Positions 22,691 through 56,000 of a DNA stretch of 64,000 nucleotides are shown one piece after another. The translations under genes were made by a program, and so were the position numbers. Origin of the DNA: Forficula auricularia (taxonomy: Eukaryota; Arthropoda; Insecta; Dermaptera; Forficulidae); the NCBI GenBank assembly GCA_024734495.1, contig JALMQS010000075.1, forward strand, positions 8,665,313 through 8,729,312, given 5' to 3'. Below the pieces are notes generated by a model that had not been told where the DNA came from, ran no database searches, and was given only the letters and a program-made list of their open reading frames with translations. Position 1 is the first letter of the stretch; the number at the start of each line of letters is the position of its first letter.

Positions 22691-24596
22691 ATTTATTACT
22701 TTTTTGAATTAAAATTATTAGTATAAAGTACATCACTAATTGAAAAGATTTTCTTGCCGAGTATAAGACATATTGATTTTCTCTTAAAAATCAACACCTT
22801 TTTCACAAATAGAAACAAAGAGGCTGTCGTCTGCTTGATGCAAATAAAATCGAAAATATTAAAATGGTAACAACTCCATTTTCGCACATTGTTGAACAAA
22901 GAATCAAATTTAGAAGTATGTTTTTTTTATGCATAGTAGAGTTAAAAAATCTTAAATCTGAACTTTTTCATAATTTATTAATTTAATAACTTAAAAATAG
23001 GAAAGAGATTAACCAGTCAAGTCAAATATAGAATAGATTTCGTAAAAATTAGTTTATTTTTCATATTTAAAGAGAAGCTGGCTTAAGCCGGGATTATCTA
23101 AAGTCATTCGTGGTATATGAGCTTTAAGGCCCAGTTCTGAATATAGTCAGGGGAATGAGATTAGCCAGGGTCCAAACACCCTCATATAACAAAATAGAAC
23201 ATTATGATTGGCGATGTCCCTTAGAAGGGGTAGAAAACTAAGAATTATATAAAACATAGCCTCCACACACCACGGAGACACGATCGAAAATGCATAAAAG
23301 GATCAACACGGAGAAATAGAGAGACTTCCTTTTCTCTCCTCTATTATTTTATCCAGCGCTCTTACTCATATCCTCTATATTATACCTCTACCTATATTAT
23401 TCTATTATTTTATCCTGCTCTCTCACATTACATCTCTCTTATATTACACTCTCCATTACTCGATCCATCTTACACTCTATATCACTCTCTATTACACTAT
23501 ATCGCTATTCTTCCAATATTCACGACGCCTACATCAACTCGATATCACGAGTATATCTCTTCGTCCTGGAGCCGTTTTAACGGGCATCTACATTCATCCA
23601 CTTGCCAGCCCCTCCATTGGCACTGATATCATTAGCACGATAGCTAATTGAATAGCACGGACAAGAATATCTGTCCAATACTCGTGAAGGCATCACAGAA
23701 GCTTATCAAAGAGGCGAGACTCCTGGGACATTACGTACTCTTCGACGTGGCAGTCTACGGAACCGGAGCGAGCAGCGGGTGCGGCACAGCTAGCGCTGTT
23801 GAAGTATTTGGACCAGTCAGCACACTTCAAGAGCAAACGTAATTAATCATAATTTCTTTGAACGATCTCCGTTCACCCTTTAAAGCCATCAAATCATTTA
23901 ATTCTTTCTGACTGTTAAATTCACCAAGGACCTCAATAAATTATATACTATAAATTGAATTCTTGATTATCTTTCACTGTTAAGAAAATTTCCCCATTCT
24001 CCTTTGCAGCTAGAATTCATTTAAGTATTTTTATTTTATTTTTGCCTATTTAGAATTATTTTTTTATTTTTTTTGTAAATTCATTGCATCAGATTAACTT
24101 CAGTAACGTAGAATTTGAACATAAGAGTAAATTCAGTAGTTTATCAAACTAGTACAACGAGATACACTGAGTTACACCACCACCTCCACGTCTATAAAGG
24201 TTAGTATTCTCACACTCAGGAATATTCCCCTTAAACGTCCCCTTACCAAACTAATTTCCAGACCCCTCCAACCACATACCCTCCCTAACCCCATTGCAAT
24301 ATATATATGTATATATATATTTATTTGTTTAAGACTATAGTTTCGAAGACTTGGTCTTCATCATCAGTCTTTTTTAATTATAAATTATATATAATATAAT
24401 TTCGATATGTATGTGTGTATGTTTATTTGCATCAAGCAGAGGACAACCTCTTTGTTTCTCTTTGTGAATCAACTACTCTGCTACTCCCAGCAAAACAAAA
24501 ACTTTTCAATTAACACCTTTTTCACCTAGACTTTTGTTGAATAACCACTATCATCTTCTGTCCAACTAACAGTATTTATAATTACTTATTTTAAGT
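22691..24596. other. Intergenic stretch with unclassified repeats
   Basis: Around 22800-22860 and 24410-24500 lie copies of a short repeat (aacaaagagg, tctgcttgatgcaaataaa) that also forms a foldback at 55850-56003. Bases 23325-23520 are pyrimidine-rich with repeated tctctattacac-like words. A 64-codon frame at 23648-23842 has relatively high GC and might be a retroelement gag remnant, but it matches nothing I know. No RNA gene or conserved coding sequence is seen. Confidence 0.4.
24333..24367 (-). ncRNA. Hammerhead-ribozyme-like motif, complete core
   Basis: On the minus strand the order is CUGAUGA, U, a 6-bp stem GAAGAC/GUCUUC closed by CAA, GAAA, then C-UAUA-G giving a short helix III, then U and C (the GUC cleavage triplet), followed by UUAAAC. 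Every invariant hammerhead core position is present, in the type I order. Helix I is weak: UU after the cleavage site faces GA before the core. A run of AAATAAATA follows. Hammerheads of this style, with a very short helix III, are known from Penelope-like element terminal repeats and retrozymes. Activity is not shown by sequence alone. Confidence 0.6.
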
Positions 24597-24816
24597 TTTT
24601 TTTTTTATTTATTTATTGTCACCGGGAACAATGCCCATTTAGACAGCATATAAGTAAAGTGTTAGTAGGGTTAGTGACGGAGCCGAGTTTTTAGCCGGTA
24701 GAAATGTTTATTTGCCAGCCAGGATCGAACCCCGGCCTTCCGCTCCAACATCTTAATAATCGATCGATGCCGAAGCGGGGCCAGCGCTTTAGCCGTCTCG
24801 GCTAACCCGACTCCCC
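24597..24816 (-). mobile_element. tRNA-derived SINE (family 1, copy 1)
   Basis: Read on the minus strand it starts GGGGAGTCGGGTTAGCCGAG. It has a pol III A box TAGCCGAGACGG (24793-24804) and a B box GGTTCGATCC (24722-24731), then a unique body, and ends in an A/T-rich (AAATAAATAA-like) tail at 24597-24616. A second copy is at 58042-58268. Flanking ctttaagtt / ttttaagtt sequences suggest a short target duplication. Confidence 0.8.
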
Positions 24817-24989
24817 TACTTTAAGTTAATTTTATCTATTTTAAGAATTTCTGCCATTTGGATGATGATGTTTTTTTTTTAATTTTCAAACAGCTAATAC
24901 CAATTGTAAATAGTTTGCCCTCTTTATCAGTCAATTACAATTGATTCCTGTAAATCCAAAGCCCTCGAAACTATGTCTCGTTATAAATA

Positions 24990-25085
24990 AATTAAAAATT
25001 TATAATTCCAGCAGAAGACACTCTTTTATTGTCTCCTTCAAGTTATAAAAATTCTGCTACTCTCGGCAAAAAGAAACTTTCAATT
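24990..25085 (+). repeat. Copy of the intron-1 foldback arm
   Basis: Contains aatttataattccagcagaa, gacactcttttattgtctcc and attctgctactctcggcaaa in the same order as the right arm of the foldback at 12300-12375. Just upstream, at about 24979-24998, the plus strand carries cgaaactatgtct, the 3' half of a hammerhead-like core without a clear CUGANGA. Confidence 0.55.
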
Positions 25086-25599
25086 TAATTTTTTTATCTA
25101 TTTTCTTTCGTTGTTTTCCCTGGAAAATAATTATTTGAAAAAATAATTAATATTGTAAATATCTATAATGTTTTTCAATAGTTTATTACATTAAAAATAA
25201 TACTATAAATGAAATCAAAAAGTAGGCCTATTGAGTTTGAGTAACATACTTTTATATAATTGGGTAGATAAAATAAATTGAATACTATTGTATATCAGTC
25301 TCAAAGGTATTAAAATTTTAACAAATAAATATCTTATTATGTTTTTAACAAATATAATATAACGTACAAAATGAAAAATAAAATAATGTTCAAATAACTA
25401 ATAATAATTCAAAAAAATATCAAGTTGTTTTTAATTGATAATATCGTAATCCTAAAAAACAACTATATTTAGTTGAATAACATGCTCAAACCAAAAAAAA
25501 ATGTAACAATTATGGTATATGCTAAATAAATATTATTAATTTATTTTATAATCCAATGAACTCCTTGGTATGGTGTGAAGGGTCAAAAATTTTAGAATT

Positions 25600-26495
25600 T
25601 TTTTTTTTTTTGTAAAAAAAAGGAAACAGATTCTTGAAGTAAAAATAATAAAACTTGAGCAAGATGCGAGGTAGATTTCACAAAAAAAGAAATAAAACAA
25701 AATTTGAGTTTTCAATTCGATATATTTCGGGGGTGAGCCCATCATCAGGAGTCAAAGAAAACTGATTATAAATTGAAAAAATAATTTGTGATGGTTTTTA
25801 TATAGGACAGACAGGCCGCTCATTCAAATTACGTTACTCTGAGCATGTAAGAGCTCTTAATCGTCTCAATAGATCCGATAACATTAATTTAGATTCGACC
25901 TCAGCCTTCGCAATTTACTTACATAAATCAAATCATTCAACCTCTAATAATAGTCCCATCCCCATTCATTTCGAAAGAAAAGGCCTTAAATTGGATCTCT
26001 TAGAATCTACCGAAATTAAAATAGCCCCCTCAAATAATTCAAATATTTTAAATAACCAATTAGAAATGTATAAAAATACAATTATTGATTATATATTATA
26101 ATAAACTAACTAAACATTCCTTCTATTGCTCGCACATTGAATATTGATATTAGGGTAATTGTATCCTTTCAGGTACTTTTCCATTCCTTTTTATAATAGC
26201 AGGTATAGTTTCCCATCAGCTGGTTTAAAAACTCAATTTTTCCATTTGTTGAAAATATTAATTCTTAGAACACTTTCTCCTCTTCCCCCTACTATTCAAA
26301 TTACGCCCCTCATCACATACAATTCAAAAAATAAAAAATTGTTATTTGTAAAATTATTTTTCCAATTTATAATCAGTCCTCTCCGACTCCCGATGATGGG
26401 CTCACCCCCGAAATATATCCAATTCAAAACTCAAATTTTGTTTTATTTCTTTTTTGTGAATCCCACCTCACATCTTACTCAAGTTTTATTATTAT
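25600..26495 (+). mobile_element. Penelope-like element remnant with inverted terminal repeats
   Basis: Left (about 25640-25785) and right (about 26340-26495) segments are inverse copies of some 145 bases. They share cttgagcaagatgcgaggta, aaaatttgagttttcaattc, tatatttcgggggtgagccc and tgattataaattg. Between them is the C-terminal GIY-YIG endonuclease of a Penelope-like element. Each terminal segment carries a hammerhead-like core: minus strand 25719-25748 (CUGAUGA, GGG/CCC stem, GAAA, UAUAUC) and plus strand 26390-26419 (CCGAUGA variant). The reverse-transcriptase domain is missing, so this is a 5'-truncated copy. Confidence 0.75.
25780..26102 (+). pseudogene. GIY-YIG endonuclease domain of a Penelope-like element
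   Basis: The plus strand reads from about 25785 as DGFYIGQTGRSFKLRYSEHV, the hallmark GIY-YIG start (YIG, then the conserved Arg in GQTGRSFKLR). It continues through an Asn/Ser-rich stretch with HKSNHS and ends near LEMYKNTIIDYIL then TAA (about 26100). In Penelope-like elements this domain follows the reverse transcriptase and nicks the target. Only the C-terminal approximately 105 residues remain. Confidence 0.75.
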
Positions 26496-26662
26496 ATTAA
26501 AATGTTTCACCTATAACCTACACCTAACCCCTTAAAAGTTATTAAAAATAGTAATCCTCTCTTTTTAAACATTCTTATATTAATATCCTAAAATATAAAA
26601 TAAAATATATGTATATATAGAAATATATTTTATATATAAAAATATAGGTATTCATTTATGCT

Positions 26663-49674
<23,012 letters not shown>

Positions 49675-50779
49675 CTTGAATAAAACAATTTTATATAAAA
49701 TTGATAAAAATAATAGATCTAAAAACTCGACAGAAAATTATATAGGAATAAATTCTTGACTTGTGACTTTTTATATAACTTAAAAAGAAACTTAAATAAT
49801 AATAGATTTATTTATATCGATACATACTTACCTATATTAGTATAAAAATATAATTTATTTTAATATTTTTCAATTTTTAAATGAATAAATATATGACGTA
49901 TTAAAAATAATTTGAGTAGAAAATTTATCAAAATACAAATATCCAAAGTTGAAAGTTGAAAGGCTGTCAGATGAGAGCGCGCGAACATTTTTTTTTTCTT
50001 CAATTTAAATGATAATTTATATTGATTGAATGAATAAACTAGCTAATTGGCTTGGATCTTGGGAATTTAACAATAGATTCAATTGATAAAGGAGTTGGTC
50101 AAGGGTTTAATTTTTTTGTTTGGCTATTTATTTTTAAAATGCATGCTTTAATATTATTCAATAAGTTTATATACTTAGGTATAATGTAGAATTTATAAAT
50201 CATTTATGAAGTAAAGAAATGAATTTACAATTTTATGAAGCAATGCTTGATTTATTTTTCTGATAGTAAGTTAAAAATTAAAATTAATTAATGTTTATTG
50301 ATATATGCATTTCTATTTTTACAGCTAAATTATAATATATATAATGATTTTAAATCAAATTCAATCTATTTATATGTGTATTGATTTATAAATTTTTTCT
50401 TTTTTATAGAAATATAGAAAATTATCAAGTATTTAAATTTAAAAAAAATGAATTATTTTTATTTTTTTTTTATTAGAAAAAATAGAATTATTTTTAAAAA
50501 CAGCCGGAATTTAATATAATTGCAAACGTTTCGGGAACAAAGTTCACTTTTATTTTCAATGAGAAAGAGAAAATTTTTATTAATAGTAGAAAATATAAAT
50601 ATTTTAAACAACCTTGACATCAATCCTTCAAAATGTGTTGGTTATTATATTAATACTTTTTTATATATTTTTTTTATCCCATAGTCTTTGGGGATGAAAA
50701 GCCCGACCACAAAAAAAAAAATTATTTTTGATAAAGTATACATTTTTTTCGACTCTCCGAAACGTTTATCCCAACGTAT
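49675..50779. other. ACADS upstream region
   Basis: Very AT-rich. The only GC-rich spot near the ACADS start is about 49965-49990 (gtcagatgagagcgcgcgaac), a reasonable promoter candidate some 300 bases upstream of the ATG. No TATA assignment is meaningful in this composition. Confidence 0.35.
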
Positions 50780-51480
50780 AACGTATTTCCCAACAAAAAT
50801 TCATCTGTAAAAAAATAAAAACCCTTTGCCAAAAAAAAAGTAGTCAAATCTAATGTGCTGCCAAATTGAAGATCATCAATTTTTTAAATGACTCGAGAAT
50901 ATAGTAACTTCAATTATAAAGCATGTTTTTCATTTTACATGTCCATCTATATTTATTGATTTCACATTTTTAGTTGGAATTATTTTCCTAAACCTTTTGG
51001 CTTTTACGCATTGTTATATATATATATATATATATGTCACGAATTATGTTACTATAAGTTATTAAGTTTTAGCATTCCAGAGTCATTATATTTTAACTAT
51101 GTGTTTATTAAGCATATAAAAATTTCACCCTTTCATTTTAATAGGTCCTGAAGAAGGGAAAGTTTCGATTTTTCCCTTTAATTTTGTACCTCAAACCCTA
51201 CCACTATAAATATACACCTATATACATATATATATATATCACATGTAAAAGTCAAGTTTTAAGAAAATAATTTCAACTAAAAATGTGAAATCAATAAATA
51301 AATATAGATTGACATGTAAAATGAAAAACATGCGTTTTAATTGAAGCTACTATATTCTCGACTCATTTAATAAATTGACGATCTTCAACATGGCAGCACA
51401 TTAGATTTGACTACTTTTTTTGGTAAATGGTTTTTATTAATCGAATTGGCCTTTTTTTACACATGTGTTTTTTTTTGGAT
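50780..51480. repeat. Foldback with about 200-base arms around an AT-rich core
   Basis: Left arm (50785-51000: tagtcaaatctaatgtgctg, gactcgagaatatagta, cattttacatgtcc) and right arm (51240-51455: its inverse) match over some 200 bases. The loop contains (TA)n and one copy of a 142-base block repeated at 51589. The outer sequence resembles the end of the window (63830-64000), which is a further copy. Confidence 0.65.
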
Positions 51481-51730
51481 ATCACTTCTTTTTCTAAGTT
51501 AGATGCGTATTTATGCCCTGAAGAAGCAAATGTTTCGATTTGCAATTTCACCCTTTATTGATGCTACAAACTCTAATACTAACTTGTCAAGTTTTAGCAT
51601 TCCAGGGTCATTATATTTTAACTATGTGTTTATTAAGCATATAAAAATTTCACCCTTTCATTTTAATAGGTCCTGAAGAAGGGAAAGTTTCGATTTTTCC
51701 CTTTAATTGTACCTCAAACCCTACCACTAT
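51064..51730 (+). repeat. Direct duplication of a 142-bp block
   Basis: The blocks 51064-51206 and 51589-51730 are nearly identical: aagttttagcattccag, ctatgtgtttattaagcata, ataggtcctgaagaagggaa, agtttcgatttttccc, acctcaaaccctaccactat. Each has a hairpin GGGAAA...TTTCCC with a gtttcga loop directly after CCTGAAGAA. A shorter variant of the same hairpin (gcaaatgtttcgatttgc) is at about 51523-51540. Confidence 0.8.
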
Positions 51731-53044
51731 GCCAAATTTCAGCATTACTTATAGGTTCAGCGGAAGTACTATAGAATTTTGATGAGTCAGTGAGTGAGTA
51801 ATCTTTGGCTTCTTATAACTTGGACAGTATAAGCAATAGTAATATCAAATTTGGTAATTTAGTTAAGCTTATGAACCAATATTATGGAAAAAAATCCAGC
51901 AATGTAGGGGTTTCTAGTGAGAAGTTTCGTCAAAATGGCTCGAGTTGCTTCCTGTAAAGGGTAGTCTGGCAGTGGACGCACCCCCGCTCGAATCGAACTT
52001 GGCTGGGGCACTCCTGTACCCCCAGATTTTAATCGGATTCATTGTTTTTATAAAAAAGATTATAAATAAATATAAATAAATACAAAAGATCAATATGAAT
52101 TGTTTTTCTAATATTTATCAAAAATTTTTAGAGAAAAAAATAATATTTCGCAAATATTTGATGTTTTTATTTTTATTCAAGCTAATTTCATCTCCAAGAC
52201 AATATATGTATCATTGTCTATTTTTCGCAAAATTTATTTGTATATTCATTTTTTAAAGCAACCAGGAAACTATTTTTTTCAAATTTCTAAATTTCTATTG
52301 ATAAAGTGAAAAATTCTCCAGAAACGTTTGGAATTTAAATAAACATTTTAAGATTGTTTTCTATAAAAGATTTGTATTTATTTATTTTTATTTATATAAA
52401 TATCCACTGAATTTAGCAAATTACCGGAAAAACATATAATTGTTAATTAAAAAAAGTATTGTTTCAAAATTAATTAGACGTAAAATTTATCTATTATAAA
52501 TGATTATAGCCATTGAATAAATGTATTTTTCTTTGCAATTTATATTGTTTAAAGAAATTAAAAAAAAAAGTAAAAAATGAAAAAAGATGCATCCCTTTGG
52601 TTTTCTAGCTCTGTTCGCTCGCAAGTTTGCATTCTCGGTGTTGGTTCTCTGTTTCAATTTCAATGTTCATTGGTCCTTCCATTCTCGTTCATAGTTAACC
52701 TCTAAAGACTTAATCGAAAAGGAAAAAAGTATACACAAATATAACAATCATTTTTTTTTAATTAAAAGTCCAAATATCTTTTTATTAATAAAATATCTAG
52801 CTTTTAAAAGATCTTGAATGCATTAAATATATATAGTCTCTATAATAATTACTTTTTTTGGAAATTTTTTACTAATTTCCATCAACATTTCTAAAGAAAA
52901 TTTTAAAAGTATATTACTCTAATAAAATTACCTATATTAATTGAATAAATTGGTCAATAAGAGCAAGGAATATTTATATTATAAATTTTGTTTCAGAAAT
53001 TTGACAAACATTGAGGACCGTTTTTTCCCATTGATAAAGAATTA
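51731..53044 (+). other. Region upstream of UBE2G1 with promoter candidate
   Basis: 51731-52020 is a moderately GC-rich unclassified repeat (ggctcgagttgcttcctgta, cgctcgaatcgaacttggct). 52020-52590 is plain AT-rich. 52595-52690 is the only GC-balanced patch before the gene (tctgttcgctcgcaagtttg, with attggt at about 52668, an inverted CCAAT) and is the likeliest core promoter. A possible 5' UTR acceptor (ttttgtttcag) lies at about 52986-52996. Confidence 0.35.
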
Positions 53045-56000
53045 ATGTCCGAGCTACAGTCAGCCCTTTTATTAAGAAAACAATTAGCAGGTAAAGCTTA
53101 GATGATAAATAAATTTTAATTTCCTGAGCTTGTTCTTTTTAAATGAGAATTTATATAAAATCAACCCTAGAATTTATTCACAATAACTCCTCCTAAATTT
53201 TATATTTTTTTAATATAATAATAAAAAATTGTAATAAGTATTTTTATTCTCACAATCTAAACTATTTAATATTTGGACAATTATTAAATAGAACAAAAAG
53301 TATAAATTTAAATGTAACCTATCAAATCTAACTCACGCAATCGATTCTTTTAAGTAAATCTAATTTGTATTCCATTTCTTTTAAACTTATAATAAAATTC
53401 CTAGATTATAAACTCATTTCCCCATCACTTTAGATATAATTAAATCATTTGTATATTAAAGCCCACAATCAATCATTTCTGATAAAAATAATAGAAAAGC
53501 AAGTCTTTTATTAGTTAATAATATATTTTTAACTAATTTAAAAATTATATATTATTTTCATAATATATTCACACTGATAAATTGTTATTAATTTAAATGT
53601 AATCTATCAAATCTAACTCACGCAATCGATTCTTTTAAGTAAATCTAATTTGTATTCCATTTCTTTTAAACTTATTTTAATTTATAATATAATAAAATTC
53701 CTAGATTATAAACTCCTTTCTTAAATTGATACTTCATTTCCCCCATCACTTTAGTTTAATAATTAAATCATAATATTATTTGTATATTAAAGCCCTCAAT
53801 CAATCATTCCTGATAAAAATAATAGAAAAGCAAGTATTTTATTAGTTAATAATATATTTTTAACTAATTTAAAAATTATTTATTAGTTTCATAATATATT
53901 CACACTGATAAATTGTTATTAACAATGATCTGGTGCTTATTGATTATTAAAATGGGTTGTAAGATATCAATTAAGATACTTTATTTGTAATTGTGCAATA
54001 TTTTGGGGGTAATTCCAAATATTTCGAAAGCATAAATGTAGCACTTCTTCATTAGTGGAAGCCACCCATCTCACCAATATGTCAGTTTTCAATAGAATAC
54101 AAGACGAATTTGTCATCATAAAATATTTGAAATTAGCCAATAATTTTTAAAATTATTTATTGATATAAACCATTTTAATTTACATCTTCTAACCTAACTG
54201 ATAAATAGATTTACAAGGTCCAAATTCTACCCCATCGATTACTGCTTTCATCGAGAGAAACACTACAAGCATTCTCATTCAAATCAGAAGCAAGTAATTA
54301 AACTAATAAAAGACGCTGACCTTGATAACTTCTCTTGTTATAGATACCGTATTTGTTATAATCTTACAATTAAAGAACCATAATCTCCCTAAACCCCCCC
54401 TCCTCCCTAAATGAAATATAAGATTTACTAACATTTAACAAACCTTTGAGTTCAAATTAGAGAAAAATCTAATCAACTGATTTGAGTCAATTCCTTCGTC
54501 ACATTAGAACATTTTCTTCCTTTTTTCATCTTTCCACAATTATCAAATCTCCCTTCTTTTAAGGTTCAACTCCACAAATTGGCTTAATCCTAAATTGTGC
54601 AAGTGGTTTGAAAGCTTTTTTTTCTTCTCCAATAATTGAAGTTCCTCGGGTTTAGTTATCCAATCACTCTTCCTAATTTATATAAAATGATCTAATGTTT
54701 TTGTCATTTTATCCAGTATATTTTTACGCTGACGGTAGCATCTTAGGGTTCGATCCTTCCAAGACAGTCGCTGATAATGTTGCTTCAACCATTTTAGGTC
54801 TGAGCACTCTTAAAAATCCAAGGGTTATGTAACTTAGTTAACTTCAATGCAGGTAAAACACAATCTAATATCTAGATGCATTGATAAGATACTTGCAGAA
54901 AATTTGTTTGGATTAATTACTTTGTGAGAAATTGTCATTGTTTAATATCACTTTGTGGTATCTTGGCATAACCATAATACCTCTATAGCAAATTGACTTT
55001 ATACTAGGATCCACATGATATTTTAACTCCACTTAACTTCCCACTCAATGGAGATTCCTCCTTTTGTCACTCAAGAAATAAAATCAATAATCTCCCAAAA
55101 CCTCTAATAAGAAATTTGCAAACATTCAGCACATCTTCACAGATTGAACCAATTTCGCCATTGTGATTTCTAGAGACTTAAACTTTATTCCTACTTCCAT
55201 CTTCCTCAAATTCTATATCCTTTTACATTTGGCATTACAAACATCCCCGAATTCGATCAATTCATGAATATTCTTAGTTATATTCCCCTCCCCTCACTTT
55301 TATCCTAGTTTACCATAGGATGTAAGAGTCAATCTTGATTGCACCTTTTTGCATCTTCATCATTAAAACAAGAAGATGCTTATAATGACAAGTTAAATAT
55401 AGAAATTTGTTTATTTTCAAGATGTTTGGCATATTATTTTGGGTCTCAGTTTATTTTTAAATAATTTGATAAACATATAACATTTTTAGACATCCTTACA
55501 TCTATGAATTATTATATTTTATTTTCTTATTATGTATAGAAAACAAAATTAAATACAAATTTAATTGATTAAATTTCTTTCTTGGGGAAATTCCGTCGAC
55601 TAAATGAAAACATTAAATCTATCTGTAAATGAAAAATAAAAATAATTTAATCATTTGATAGAATCATGACTTTCATCAAGTGCTCTCTCAAGGAGCCTAT
55701 GATAAATAAAATGAAATAAATAAAATTAAAAAAAACTACTTTCTACATCTAAGTATATGTTTCAATTACTAGTCAGTTTGTGATATAGTCTTATTTAAAT
55801 ATTTAAAGCTTTAATTGAAAAGTTTTTGTTTTGCCGAGAGTAGCAGAGTTGTTGATTCACAAAGAGAAACAAAGAGGTTATCCTCTGCTTGATGCAAATA
55901 AATATACATAAATATACAGATATATAATTTCGATATATATGTGTGTATGTTTATTTGGATCAAGAAGAGGACAATCTCTTTGTTTCTCTTTGTTATTTAA

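Noticed and set aside
23648..23842. 64-codon frame as a host gene
   Set aside because: Somewhat coding-like, but no homology, no splice partners and repeat-like surroundings; kept only as a note in the intergenic entry.
24597..24816. tRNA gene
   Set aside because: A and B boxes are present, but the cloverleaf is not closed and a non-tRNA body and A/T-rich tail follow, so it is a SINE.
49675..53044. Bidirectional promoter shared by ACADS and UBE2G1
   Set aside because: The starts are 3.4 kb apart with foldback repeats between; each gene has its own small GC-balanced patch, so separate promoters are more likely.
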